A DNA stretch of 64,000 bases from Catellatospora sp. TT07R-123. GTDB taxonomy: Bacteria; Actinomycetota; Actinomycetes; Mycobacteriales; Micromonosporaceae. Where the stretch lies: NCBI RefSeq assembly GCF_018327705.1, contig NZ_BNEM01000002.1, forward strand, positions 2,728,001 through 2,792,000, read 5' to 3'. Under the pieces are notes generated by a model that saw only the letters and a list, made by a program, of their open reading frames with translations, made no database searches and had not been told where the DNA came from. A program made the translations under genes and the position numbers. Numbering within the stretch: position 1 is the stretch's first letter; the number at the start of each line of letters is the position of its first letter. Positions 24,414-31,935 of the stretch are shown here, in pieces.

Positions 24414-25547
24414 ATGACCTGGGAACCTCACCCGCGCCACCTCCGCCCCCACCGCCGCGCCGTCGGCCTGCCGATCGTCGTCGGCCTGATCCAGGTGCTC
24501 GGTGTCTTCGCGATCACCCACTCCACCCGCACCAGCTTCTCGCCCGGCGGGATGCTCGACTTCGCCCCGCTCGGCTACGCGCTGCTGCTCGGCTCCGCCC
24601 TGTCGCTGTACCTGGCCCGGCGCAGCCCCGTCGCGGCGCTGGCCGGGGCCGCCGCCTGCACCGCCGCGTACGTCCTGCTCGACTACCCGCCGTACGGCCC
24701 GTTCTTCATCGCGCTGCTGTTCGCGCTGGCCGCCGCCGTGGTGCTCGGGCACCGGCTCGCCGCCTGGATCACCGCCGCCGCGGCCTACGCCTTCTGGTTC
24801 TGGCAGAACCTGCCGGTGATGGAGTACCACCACCAGGCGCGCCTGGCCGCCGGAGCCGTCGCGCTGGCCGCGCCGCTGCTGATCGGGCAGATCGTCAGCA
24901 GCAACCGCGACCGCGTGATGGAGCTGCGCCGCCGCCGCGTCGGCGACGAGCGGCTGCGCATCGCCCGCGAGGTGCACGACGTCGTCGCCCACCACATCTC
25001 CCTGATCAACGTCCAGGCCGGCGTCGCCCTGCACCTGCTGGACGAGGACCCCGAGCAGGCCCGCACCGCGCTGGCCGCGATCAAGACCGCCAGCCGCGAC
25101 ACCCTGCGCGAGCTGCGCACCACCCTCGGCGTGCTGCGCGACGTCGACGAGGACGCCCCGCGCAGCCCCGCCCCCAGCATCGCCCGCCTCGACGAGCTCG
25201 TCGAACGCTTCGCCGCCGCGGGGCTGCGCGTCGACCTGCGTGTCACCGGCACCGCCCGGCCCCTGCCCGCCGCCGTCGACCTGGCCGCGTACCGGATCGT
25301 GCAGGAGTCGCTGACCAACGTGCACCGCCACGCCGGCGTCGACAACGCCCAGGTCACCATCGGGTACGCCGACGACGAGCTGCTGCTGGACATCACCGAC
25401 CGCGGCCGCGGCGGCGTCGCCGGCGACGGCAACGGCCTGTCCGGCATCCGCGAACGGGTCGACTCGCTGGGCGGTACCGTCGCGGTCGGCCCGCGTGCCG
25501 AGGGCGGATTCACCGTCTGCGCGGTGCTGCCGACCGGAGCCGCGTGA
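24414..25547 (+). CDS. NarL-type sensor histidine kinase
   Basis: A 377-aa membrane kinase. Four to five transmembrane helices (about 18-160) form the sensor part, without an extracellular domain. The HisKA_3 dimerisation segment carries the phospho-acceptor H188 (IAREVHDVVAHHISLINVQ). The HATPase region has an N-box (VQESLTNVHRHAG) and G-boxes (DRGRGGVAGDGNGLSGIRER). It should phosphorylate the response regulator encoded immediately downstream (GTGATGA overlap). The signal is unknown; intramembrane-sensing kinases of this type often respond to envelope stress. Confidence 0.92.
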   Translation: MTWEPHPRHLRPHRRAVGLPIVVGLIQVLGVFAITHSTRTSFSPGGMLDFAPLGYALLLGSALSLYLARRSPVAALAGAAACTAAYVLLDYPPYGPFFIALLFALAAAVVLGHRLAAWITAAAAYAFWFWQNLPVMEYHHQARLAAGAVALAAPLLIGQIVSSNRDRVMELRRRRVGDERLRIAREVHDVVAHHISLINVQAGVALHLLDEDPEQARTALAAIKTASRDTLRELRTTLGVLRDVDEDAPRSPAPSIARLDELVERFAAAGLRVDLRVTGTARPLPAAVDLAAYRIVQESLTNVHRHAGVDNAQVTIGYADDELLLDITDRGRGGVAGDGNGLSGIRERVDSLGGTVAVGPRAEGGFTVCAVLPTGAA

Positions 25548-26215
25548 TGATCGACGTACTGCTGGTGGACGACCAGGCGCTGGTGCGCGCGGGCTTCCGC
25601 GCCCTGCTGGCGGCGCAGTCCGACATCAGCGTCGTGGGCGAGGCCGCCGACGGCGAGGAGGCGGTCGCCCTGACCGCCTCCCTGCGCCCCCACGTCGTGC
25701 TCATGGACATCCGCATGCCCCGCCTCGACGGCATCGAGGCCACCCGCCGCATCGCCGCCGACCCCGCCCTGGCCGACGTCAAGATCGTCATCCTGACCAC
25801 CTTCGACCTCGACGAGTACGTCTTCGACGCCCTGCGCTACGGCGCCAGCGGGTTCCTGGTCAAGGACACCGAGCCCGCCGACCTGATCCAGGCCGTCCGG
25901 ATCGTCGCCCGCGGCGACGCGCTGCTGTCCCCCGGCGTCACCCGCCGCCTCATCGCCGAGTACGCCCAGCGCTCGCGGCGGCCCCGCGACACCGACCGGC
26001 TCGCCGCGCTCACCGAGCGCGAACGCGAGGTGATGGCACTGGTCGCGGCCGGGCTGTCCAACGACGAGATCGGCGAGCGGCTGTTCGTCAGCCCCGCCAC
26101 CGCCAAGACCCACGTCAGCCGCGCCATGATCAAGCTGGGTGCCCGCGACCGGGCCCACCTGGTCGTCGAGGCGTACGAATCAGGGCTGGTCCGGCCCGGC
26201 TGGGCCGGTGAGTGA
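25544..26215 (+). CDS. NarL/LuxR-type response regulator
   Basis: A 223-aa regulator. The receiver domain has D9-D10, phospho-acceptor D55 (VVLMDIRMPR) and K107. The C-terminal LuxR HTH is LTEREREVMALVAAGLSNDE followed by SPATAKTHVSRAM. The GTG start overlaps the kinase stop, and the stop overlaps the start of the next membrane protein, so the three genes form a tight operon. The target may be the palindrome at 24331. Confidence 0.93.
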   Translation: MMIDVLLVDDQALVRAGFRALLAAQSDISVVGEAADGEEAVALTASLRPHVVLMDIRMPRLDGIEATRRIAADPALADVKIVILTTFDLDEYVFDALRYGASGFLVKDTEPADLIQAVRIVARGDALLSPGVTRRLIAEYAQRSRRPRDTDRLAALTEREREVMALVAAGLSNDEIGERLFVSPATAKTHVSRAMIKLGARDRAHLVVEAYESGLVRPGWAGE

Positions 26216-26696
26216 CGTGCGCCTGACCCGCGACCACCGGCGCTGGCTGCTCACCACGCACATCGGCGCCTCGGTCGGCTGGCTCGGCGTCGCGTACGCG
26301 ATGCTGGTCATGACGATCACCGCCGCCGGGTCGGACGACCTGGCGACCCGGCAGGGGGCGTACGCCCTGATGTCGGTCCTCGACCTGGCCGCGGTCCTGC
26401 CGCTGGGCCTGCTCGCCCTGGCCACCGGGGTGATCCTCGGGCTCGGCACCCACTGGGGCCTGATCCGGCACTGGTGGGTCGCGGTGAAGCTGGGCCTCAA
26501 CCTGGCCGCGCTGGTCATCCCGATGCTGACCCGGCATCCGGCCCTCGGCGACGCGCTGGCCGCCGCCCGCGCGGGCCTGCTGACCGACCCGGCCCGCCAG
26601 GTCCTGGACGCCTCGATCGCCTCGGTGGTGGTCCTCAGCGTCGCCACGGTCCTCTCGGTCTACAAACCCTGGGGCAAGACCGGCGCACCCCTCTGA
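26208..26696 (+). CDS. DUF2269-like four-helix membrane protein
   Basis: A 162-aa integral membrane protein, with four helices starting WLLTTHIGASVGWLGVAYAM. It resembles the small DUF2269-type proteins of actinobacteria. The GTG at 26208 overlaps the response-regulator stop by 8 bp. It is probably part of the same signalling operon, but its role is unknown. The 232 bp that follow contain nothing I can support. Confidence 0.75.
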   Translation: MSDVRLTRDHRRWLLTTHIGASVGWLGVAYAMLVMTITAAGSDDLATRQGAYALMSVLDLAAVLPLGLLALATGVILGLGTHWGLIRHWWVAVKLGLNLAALVIPMLTRHPALGDALAAARAGLLTDPARQVLDASIASVVVLSVATVLSVYKPWGKTGAPL

Positions 26697-26928
26697 CCAC
26701 CCCGAACCACCCGACGCGCCAGGCGACCGGCACCGGCTTCGCCTCCCCGGCGAGGTTCGACGGTGAAGCCGTGGTGATCGTCGTTATCGGTCAGAAGATT
26801 GCGCTTGAGGCCACAAATTGACCGAGGACGGCGATCTCCGGCAGGGAACTCGCCGGATCGGGCGGGAATGGGACGCCGCGGGACCAGTGGCGGGGAGGCG
26901 AGTGACCGGAGAGGCCGATCTTCGCGGG

Positions 26929-27600
26929 TCAGGTGAGGGTGGGGTTGCCGTAGAGGAGGGTGGAGAGTTCGGCGCGCAGGGCCGGGTCGTCGCTGATGAC
27001 CACGCTCCAGACGGCGGTGTCGCCGATCAGGGCCAAGCCGACCATGGCCGGGCCGTCGAAGCGCAGCACCTGCTCACAGCCCTGGTTCCCGGCCCAGCCG
27101 TACGTCACCGGCAGCTCGGTCAGCCGCTCCCGCAGCACCTCCACCGCGCCCGGCGGGATCCGGCGGTGCAGCAGGAAGTCGACCTCGGCGTCGAACATCC
27201 GCTTCTCCCACACCCGGACCAGGGCGTAGTCGCTGAACCTGGCCGCATACTCCAGCCGCGACTCGCCCGTCCCGTCCTCGGGGTCGAGCAGGTACACCGG
27301 CGGATCGTCGCCCTCGTCGACGCGGACGAACCAGTCGCAGCAGTCCTGGCAGTCGGTCTCCAGCCACACGTAGTCACTGCCGGGCGGGGTGTCGTCGAGC
27401 CGCGTGACCGTCGACGCCGTCGCCAGCCGGTTACCACGCGGGTCGTACAGCAGATCCGGGCCGTCGGAGGTCAGCCACTCGCGCACCGCGGCGGGAAGCT
27501 CCACGTCCAGCCGCTCGCGCAGCGCCGCCAGCCGCGCCGGGTCGCCGGTCGTCACGCCACCGCCTAGGGCGTCGAACGCGGCCCGATTCCAGTACTCCAC
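26929..27600 (-). CDS. SMI1/KNR4 (SUKH) family protein
   Basis: A 223-aa soluble protein. The N-terminal half fits the SUKH fold (LAALRERLDVELPAAVREWL, then a SDGPDLLYDPRG turn). SUKH proteins often serve as immunity proteins for polymorphic toxins, but many actinobacterial members are stand-alone. No toxin gene is adjacent. A CQDCCDW cluster could bind metal. Confidence 0.7.
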   Translation of the reverse strand: MEYWNRAAFDALGGGVTTGDPARLAALRERLDVELPAAVREWLTSDGPDLLYDPRGNRLATASTVTRLDDTPPGSDYVWLETDCQDCCDWFVRVDEGDDPPVYLLDPEDGTGESRLEYAARFSDYALVRVWEKRMFDAEVDFLLHRRIPPGAVEVLRERLTELPVTYGWAGNQGCEQVLRFDGPAMVGLALIGDTAVWSVVISDDPALRAELSTLLYGNPTLT

Positions 27601-27696
27601 CGCCGCACCTTAGCGGCAGGCGGCCGAGCGCACGTGCCGGTAGCGGCGGCGGCAGCGGCCGGCCCCTCGCCCCACGACCGGCTGCACGCCTATGGG

Positions 27697-28254
27697 TCAG
27701 CGCAGCCAGTCGAGGATGCCGACGGACTCCACGGTGTCGGCGATCCGGATGGCGGCCCCGGTCTTCAAGCTGCTCCGGGAGCTGTCGACCCACCGCTGCA
27801 CGTCCGCGTACCCCTGGTGTCGGTACTCGACCGCCTGGATCAGGCATTCCAGCTTGTCGGCGTCGCGGGCCACGACTGCTTCCAGCGTCTCTCCCTGCTC
27901 GTATTCCGCCACGACGGACCTGATCATCTCGGCCACAGCGTCCGGAGCCTTCGCCACCTGGTCCGCCGTGACCGACTCGTTGGAAGCCGCAGTCAGGTAA
28001 CGCCGCCCGATGCGCGGAATGTCTCCGATCCGCGTCTCCTGCGTGTCGTGGTACGTGCAGAGCAGGCTGGTGCGGGCAGGGTCGGCCCCCTCCATCGCGG
28101 CGAGTATCGAGCCGAGGATCGCAGTACGGAAGCTGTGCTCGGCGATGCTCTCCGGATCCCTGACTCCGGCGATCCACCATCCGGTACGCCGAGCCCGCTT
28201 GAGCATCCCCAGCTCGAACAGGTAACTCACCGTTCCGGCGAGGTCCTCGCCCAT
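27697..28254 (-). CDS. HD-domain hydrolase (YfbR-like 5'-nucleotidase type)
   Basis: A 185-aa HD-superfamily phosphohydrolase. Metal ligands are visible as EHSFRTA (H), YHDTQETR (HD) and RDADKLE (D). The size and the GMLKRARRTGWW / VRDPESIAEHS opening match the YfbR/HD_3 group, which dephosphorylates deoxynucleoside monophosphates. I chose the start at 28254 because GGGAG lies 5 nt upstream of this ATG; 28266 is the alternative. It overlaps the 3' end of the small gene at 28227. Confidence 0.8.
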   Translation of the reverse strand: MGEDLAGTVSYLFELGMLKRARRTGWWIAGVRDPESIAEHSFRTAILGSILAAMEGADPARTSLLCTYHDTQETRIGDIPRIGRRYLTAASNESVTADQVAKAPDAVAEMIRSVVAEYEQGETLEAVVARDADKLECLIQAVEYRHQGYADVQRWVDSSRSSLKTGAAIRIADTVESVGILDWLR

Positions 28255-28559
28255 CGCTTCTCCCATCCCTCGACACGCAAGCAGTAGATGATCGATTCGA
28301 GTTCTCGTCGTGACTGACGCGAGACAGATGCAGCCTCGACCAGGCTTTCAGCCCGACGGTAGAGCTGTCGAGCGGATTCAGGATCATCATGAGGCAGCCC
28401 GGGGCGAACGGCCAGCAGCGCCCACAGCGAATGTATCGACAGGTCGACGTACGGCTTGGCCGGATCGACTCGCCCGACGAGGTGGCGCATCAGCCGGTTG
28501 CCGCGCCAGGTCAGCGCGCTGTCGACCATGAACCGGTCGTCGCGCTGCCGTTCGGTCAC
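28227..28559 (-). CDS. Small hypothetical protein overlapping the HD gene
   Basis: A 110-aa basic soluble protein (DSALTWRGNRLMRHLVGR, DLSIHSLWALLAVRPG, then a helical Arg/Glu-rich C-terminus). It lies directly upstream of the HD hydrolase and overlaps its start by 28 bp, as in a translationally coupled pair. I do not recognise a family. The GTG start is uncertain; the ATG at 28529 is possible. Coding is supported mainly by the overlap arrangement. Confidence 0.45.
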   Translation of the reverse strand: MTERQRDDRFMVDSALTWRGNRLMRHLVGRVDPAKPYVDLSIHSLWALLAVRPGLPHDDPESARQLYRRAESLVEAASVSRQSRRELESIIYCLRVEGWEKRWARTSPER

Positions 28560-28617
28560 CTCCCCGATCCAGTTTCCCGACTGCCCGTCCCGATGCCCGC
28601 CTACCTACACTCGCGTG

Positions 28618-29118
28618 ATGGATTTCAATGCCGATGGCATGGGCGCGATAATCGGGCTGTTCATCGCGCTCATCTGCGCGGGCATGTTCTTCTACCTGGT
28701 CTACGAGTTCTTCCGGCGCCGCCGCATCAAGGGCAGCGGCTGGTCGGCCACGGGCACCATCACCCGGACCTGGACCACCACGCATACGCATCACAACGCC
28801 AACGGCGGCATGCACACCATCACGAATCACCACGCCGAGGCGGCATACCGGACACACTGGAACGAGCAGCGCACGGTCCGCCTCGACGGCCATTTCCGGC
28901 AGGGCGACGAGGTCAACGTCCGCTACGACCAGACCGACGGTTACGTCCCGCTGATGGGCCGCAAGTCCAGCGCCAACAGCGGCTGCGGCGGCTGCCTGGC
29001 GGTGCTGCTGTTCCTCGCGCTGGTCATCGTCGTGGTGTCGGTCCTGTTCCCCGACGTGTCCAAAATGCTGTCCGACACCATCAACGACATCCTGTCCTCG
29101 GTGAACGTCAACAGCTGA
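28618..29118 (+). CDS. DUF3592-like two-helix membrane protein
   Basis: A 166-aa protein with transmembrane helices at about 9-30 and 123-145. They flank an extracytoplasmic or cytosolic beta-rich domain (ATGTITRTWTTTHTHHNANG ... EVNVRYDQTDGY). This matches the DUF3592 arrangement. A His-rich patch (THTHHNANGGMHTITNHH) is striking and could bind metal. Function unknown. Confidence 0.7.
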   Translation: MDFNADGMGAIIGLFIALICAGMFFYLVYEFFRRRRIKGSGWSATGTITRTWTTTHTHHNANGGMHTITNHHAEAAYRTHWNEQRTVRLDGHFRQGDEVNVRYDQTDGYVPLMGRKSSANSGCGGCLAVLLFLALVIVVVSVLFPDVSKMLSDTINDILSSVNVNS

Positions 29119-29125
29119 CCGCCCC

Positions 29126-29210
29126 CCAAGATCGCGGCAAGTTGCCCGGCAATCGGGGTAATCGGCGCCCAAGATACGGCCGATTGCCCGGCAACTTGCC
29201 GCGATCTTGG
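29126..29210. repeat. Intergenic inverted repeat, family A, copy 2 (longest arms)
   Basis: CCAAGATCGCGGCAAGTTGC (29126-29145) continues as CCGGCAATCGG and pairs with the complementary arm ending 29210, about 31 bp with one mismatch. The loop again holds CCAAGATACGG. It lies just after the DUF3592-like gene. Confidence 0.85.
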
Positions 29211-29305
29211 CGGCGGGCGAAGGGCGGTGGGCGGTGCCTGATCCGTCCGGTGGGGGGCCTGTGGAGCCCTTCTGGGGGTATGGGGCGGCTGGCTAGCCTG
29301 GGGCG

Positions 29306-30271
29306 GTGAGTGACGAACCGCGTACCGGCCGGGTCGTGGTGCTGGTGCTGCCCGAGGTGAACCTGCTGGACCTGAGCGGCCCGGTGCAGGTCTTCGACGC
29401 GGCCGCGCACCTCGGCGCGGACTACCGCGTCGAGTACGCCGCCGACGCGCCCCAGCAGCGCTCGGCACAGGGCCTGCTGCTGGCCGGATTGACCAGCCTG
29501 CCGCAGGTGTACCCGGGCGATCTGGTCCTGGTGCCGGGCCCGCGCCTGTCGCCGACGGCCGGGGCGGGCGGGGCCCCGCTGGTGGCGCCGGCCGTCACCT
29601 CGTGGCTGGGCGGGGCGCACCGGGCCGGGGCGCGGATCGCGGCGGTGTGCACCGGCGCCGCCGCGCTCGGCGAGGCGGGGCTGCTGGACGGGCGCCGCTG
29701 CACCACCCACTGGGGTCTGACCGAGCACCTGCGGCGGCGCTACCCGGCGGCCCGGGTCCGCGACGGCGTGCTGTACGTCCACGACGGACCGGTGAGCACC
29801 AGCGCCGGGATCAGCGCGGGCATCGACCTGGCCCTGTCGCTGGTCGAACGCGACCACGGCCCGGCCCTGACCGCCGCCGTGGCCCGGGAACTGGTCGTCT
29901 ACCTGCGCCGCGACGGCGACCAGCAGCAGCTCAGCCCGTTCCTGGCCCACCGCGGCCACCTGCACCCGGCCGTCCACCGGGTCCAGGAGCACCTGGCGCA
30001 GCACCTGGACGCCCCGCACACCCTCGACGACCTGGCCGCCCTGGCCTGCCTGTCCAAACGCGGCCTGACCCGGGCCTTCACCACGGCGGTCGGGCTGACG
30101 CCGCTGGAATACCAGCAGGGACTACGGCTGGAGCTGGCCAGCAGCCTGCTCGCGCAGACCGGGCTGACCGTCGAGGCGATCGCGGCCCGCTGCGGGTTCC
30201 GCGACCCGCGGCACTTCCGCCGCCTGTTCAGCGCCCGGTTCGGCCGCACGCCGTCGGCCGCCCGCGCCTGA
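29306..30271 (+). CDS. GlxA-type AraC-family regulator with DJ-1/PfpI domain
   Basis: A 321-aa regulator. The N-terminal DJ-1/PfpI-like domain (about 9-200) keeps the nucleophile-elbow Cys (AAVCTGAAALGEAG) and the CTTHWG histidine. The C-terminal AraC HTH comprises LAALACLSKRGLTRAFTTAV and VEAIAARCGFRDPRHFRRLF. Relatives sense small metabolites or stress. The adjacent membrane-anchored DJ-1 protein at 30333 is probably controlled by, or partnered with, this regulator. Two further GlxA-like features in this window make it a paralogous set. Confidence 0.9.
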   Translation: MSDEPRTGRVVVLVLPEVNLLDLSGPVQVFDAAAHLGADYRVEYAADAPQQRSAQGLLLAGLTSLPQVYPGDLVLVPGPRLSPTAGAGGAPLVAPAVTSWLGGAHRAGARIAAVCTGAAALGEAGLLDGRRCTTHWGLTEHLRRRYPAARVRDGVLYVHDGPVSTSAGISAGIDLALSLVERDHGPALTAAVARELVVYLRRDGDQQQLSPFLAHRGHLHPAVHRVQEHLAQHLDAPHTLDDLAALACLSKRGLTRAFTTAVGLTPLEYQQGLRLELASSLLAQTGLTVEAIAARCGFRDPRHFRRLFSARFGRTPSAARA

Positions 30272-30332
30272 GCCGTCCCGCCCTTCCCGCCGTACCCCCG
30301 AATCCTGCCGCACCCCCCAGCGAGGAGAGACG

Positions 30333-31706
30333 ATGCACCGTGCCCTGCGCCGAGCCGCTCTGGCCCTGACGGGCCTGGTCCTGGCCGCCGCGACGGTGAC
30401 CGCGGTCGCCGTCACCGGAGTCACCGCGGCCATGACCGCCAGCTTCGCCGCCCTGCCACCCGACCCGCCCGCCGCGGGCTGGCCCGCACCCCGGCCGGTG
30501 CCGCCGGGACCGCACCGGATCGCGGTCCTGGCCGGGCCCGACGGGTCGGTGGTCAGCGACGTGCTCGCCCCGTACGAGGTATTCGCCCGGTCGGCCGGGT
30601 TCGCCGTCTTCACCGTGTCCACGGCGCGGGTGCCCGTGCCGCTGTCCGGCGGCCTGCACCTGCTGCCCGACTACACCGTGTCCGAGCTGGACCGACGGCC
30701 CGAGCTGGCACCCGATGCCGTGGTCGTGCCCGCGTTCGTCGACCCGGCAGCCGCCTCGGCCGCGCCGCTGCGGGACTGGCTGGCCCGGCAGGCCGCGCGC
30801 GGCGCGCGCATCCTCGGCGTGTGCTCCGGGGTCGAGGTGCTGGCCGCGGCAGGGCTGCTCGACGGGCGTACGGCCACCACGCACTGGTCCAACCTGGACC
30901 GGTTGCGTGACAGCCGTCCCGCCGTGCGCTGGCAGGCCGGCCGCCGGTACGTCGACGACGGGCTGTTCACCACCACCGCCGGGGTCACCTCCGGGGTGGT
31001 CGGCGCGCTGCACGTCATGCAGCTGCTCGCCGGACCGGCTGAGGCGGCCCGGATCGGCGGGCAGCTGCACTTCCCCGGCTGGTCGCCGACGTCCGGCACC
31101 GCCATCGAGGCGCTGCGCCTGCGACCGGGCGACCTGCCGTACGCGCTGAACGCCGCCTTCCCCCTCGGGCGGCCGACGCTCGCGGTGGGGCTGGTCGACG
31201 GGGTCGGCGAGCTCGACGCGGCAGCACCGTTCGAGCTGTACGGCGGCACCGCCAACGCCGCCGCCCTGGTCGCCCTGGGCACCGGCCGCACCGTCGCCAC
31301 CGCGCACGGCGTGACCCTGGTCGTCGGCGCGGCGGCCGACACGGACGCGGACGCGGACCGGTTCCTGGTCCCCGGCGTACGCGACCCCGCCGCCGTGGAC
31401 CCGGCGCTCGCGCGCTGGGCGCAGGCCCGCGACCTGCGGATCGAGCTGCCGCACGCCGCGCAGCGCCCCGACGAGTTCAGCTTCGACCCGGTGCTGCGGG
31501 ACCTCGCCGCGCACACCGACCGCGCCACCGCCCTGGCCGCGGCCCGCTTCGTCGAATACCCCACCGGCCACCTGGCGCTCGACGGCCCCGCCTGGCCCTG
31601 GCGCCCGACCCTCCTGCTGGCCCTGACCCTCGCCCTGTCCACCGCCGCCGCCCTCCTCCCCCTCCTCTTCTCCCGCCTGCGCCGCCGCCCCCGCCCCACC
31701 CCTTGA
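30333..31706 (+). CDS. Membrane-anchored DJ-1/PfpI-like protein
   Basis: A 457-aa protein. A signal anchor (about 7-40) and a C-terminal transmembrane helix (about 425-447) enclose a DJ-1/PfpI domain (about 62-235) with LGVCSGVEVLAAAGLLDG and TTHWSN, the same elbow and His motif as GlxA regulators. A second region (about 270-410), starting NAAFPLGRPTLAVGLVDGVG, looks like a degenerate repeat of the fold without the Cys. No HTH is present. GGAGAG precedes the ATG. It looks like a GlxA paralogue turned into an envelope protein. Function unknown. Confidence 0.75.
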   Translation: MHRALRRAALALTGLVLAAATVTAVAVTGVTAAMTASFAALPPDPPAAGWPAPRPVPPGPHRIAVLAGPDGSVVSDVLAPYEVFARSAGFAVFTVSTARVPVPLSGGLHLLPDYTVSELDRRPELAPDAVVVPAFVDPAAASAAPLRDWLARQAARGARILGVCSGVEVLAAAGLLDGRTATTHWSNLDRLRDSRPAVRWQAGRRYVDDGLFTTTAGVTSGVVGALHVMQLLAGPAEAARIGGQLHFPGWSPTSGTAIEALRLRPGDLPYALNAAFPLGRPTLAVGLVDGVGELDAAAPFELYGGTANAAALVALGTGRTVATAHGVTLVVGAAADTDADADRFLVPGVRDPAAVDPALARWAQARDLRIELPHAAQRPDEFSFDPVLRDLAAHTDRATALAAARFVEYPTGHLALDGPAWPWRPTLLLALTLALSTAAALLPLLFSRLRRRPRPTP

Positions 31707-31713
31707 TCAGCTA

Positions 31714-31770
31714 AGTTGCCGGGCAATCGGGGCAATGACCGGCCAAGATACGCCCGATTGCCCGGCAACT
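31714..31770. repeat. Intergenic inverted repeat, family A, copy 3
   Basis: AGTTGCCGGGCAATCGGG (31714-31731) and its perfect complement (31753-31770) enclose a 21-bp loop with CCAAGATACG. GATC flanks the element on both sides, and CGGACGATCA after it is shared with copy 1. Confidence 0.85.
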
Positions 31771-31814
31771 CGGACGATCAAGAAGGGGGCGGGCGGGACG
31801 GGGCGGCCGAACTC

Positions 31815-31839
31815 TTAACCCCGATACGCGAATGGTTAA
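31815..31839. promoter_or_regulatory. Inverted repeat upstream of the Hsp70-like gene
   Basis: TTAACC (31815-31820) faces GGTTAA (31834-31839) with a 13-bp spacer. A small hairpin CCGATG-GTTAG-CATCGG (31854-31870) follows. Either could regulate the gene starting at 31936; nothing identifies the factor. Confidence 0.3.
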
Positions 31840-31935
31840 CGGGCTCGCAACAGCCGATGGTTAGCATCGGCGTCCATCAGCGCGCGGCTGACGACGGTGT
31901 CAACCCTCGGTGCGGCACGAGCAGGGAGTCCGCAA

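Noticed and set aside
26929-28559. Toxin-immunity locus around the SUKH protein
   Set aside because: No polymorphic toxin, Rhs/LXG/WXG protein or secretion gene is adjacent; the neighbours are an HD hydrolase and an unrelated membrane protein.
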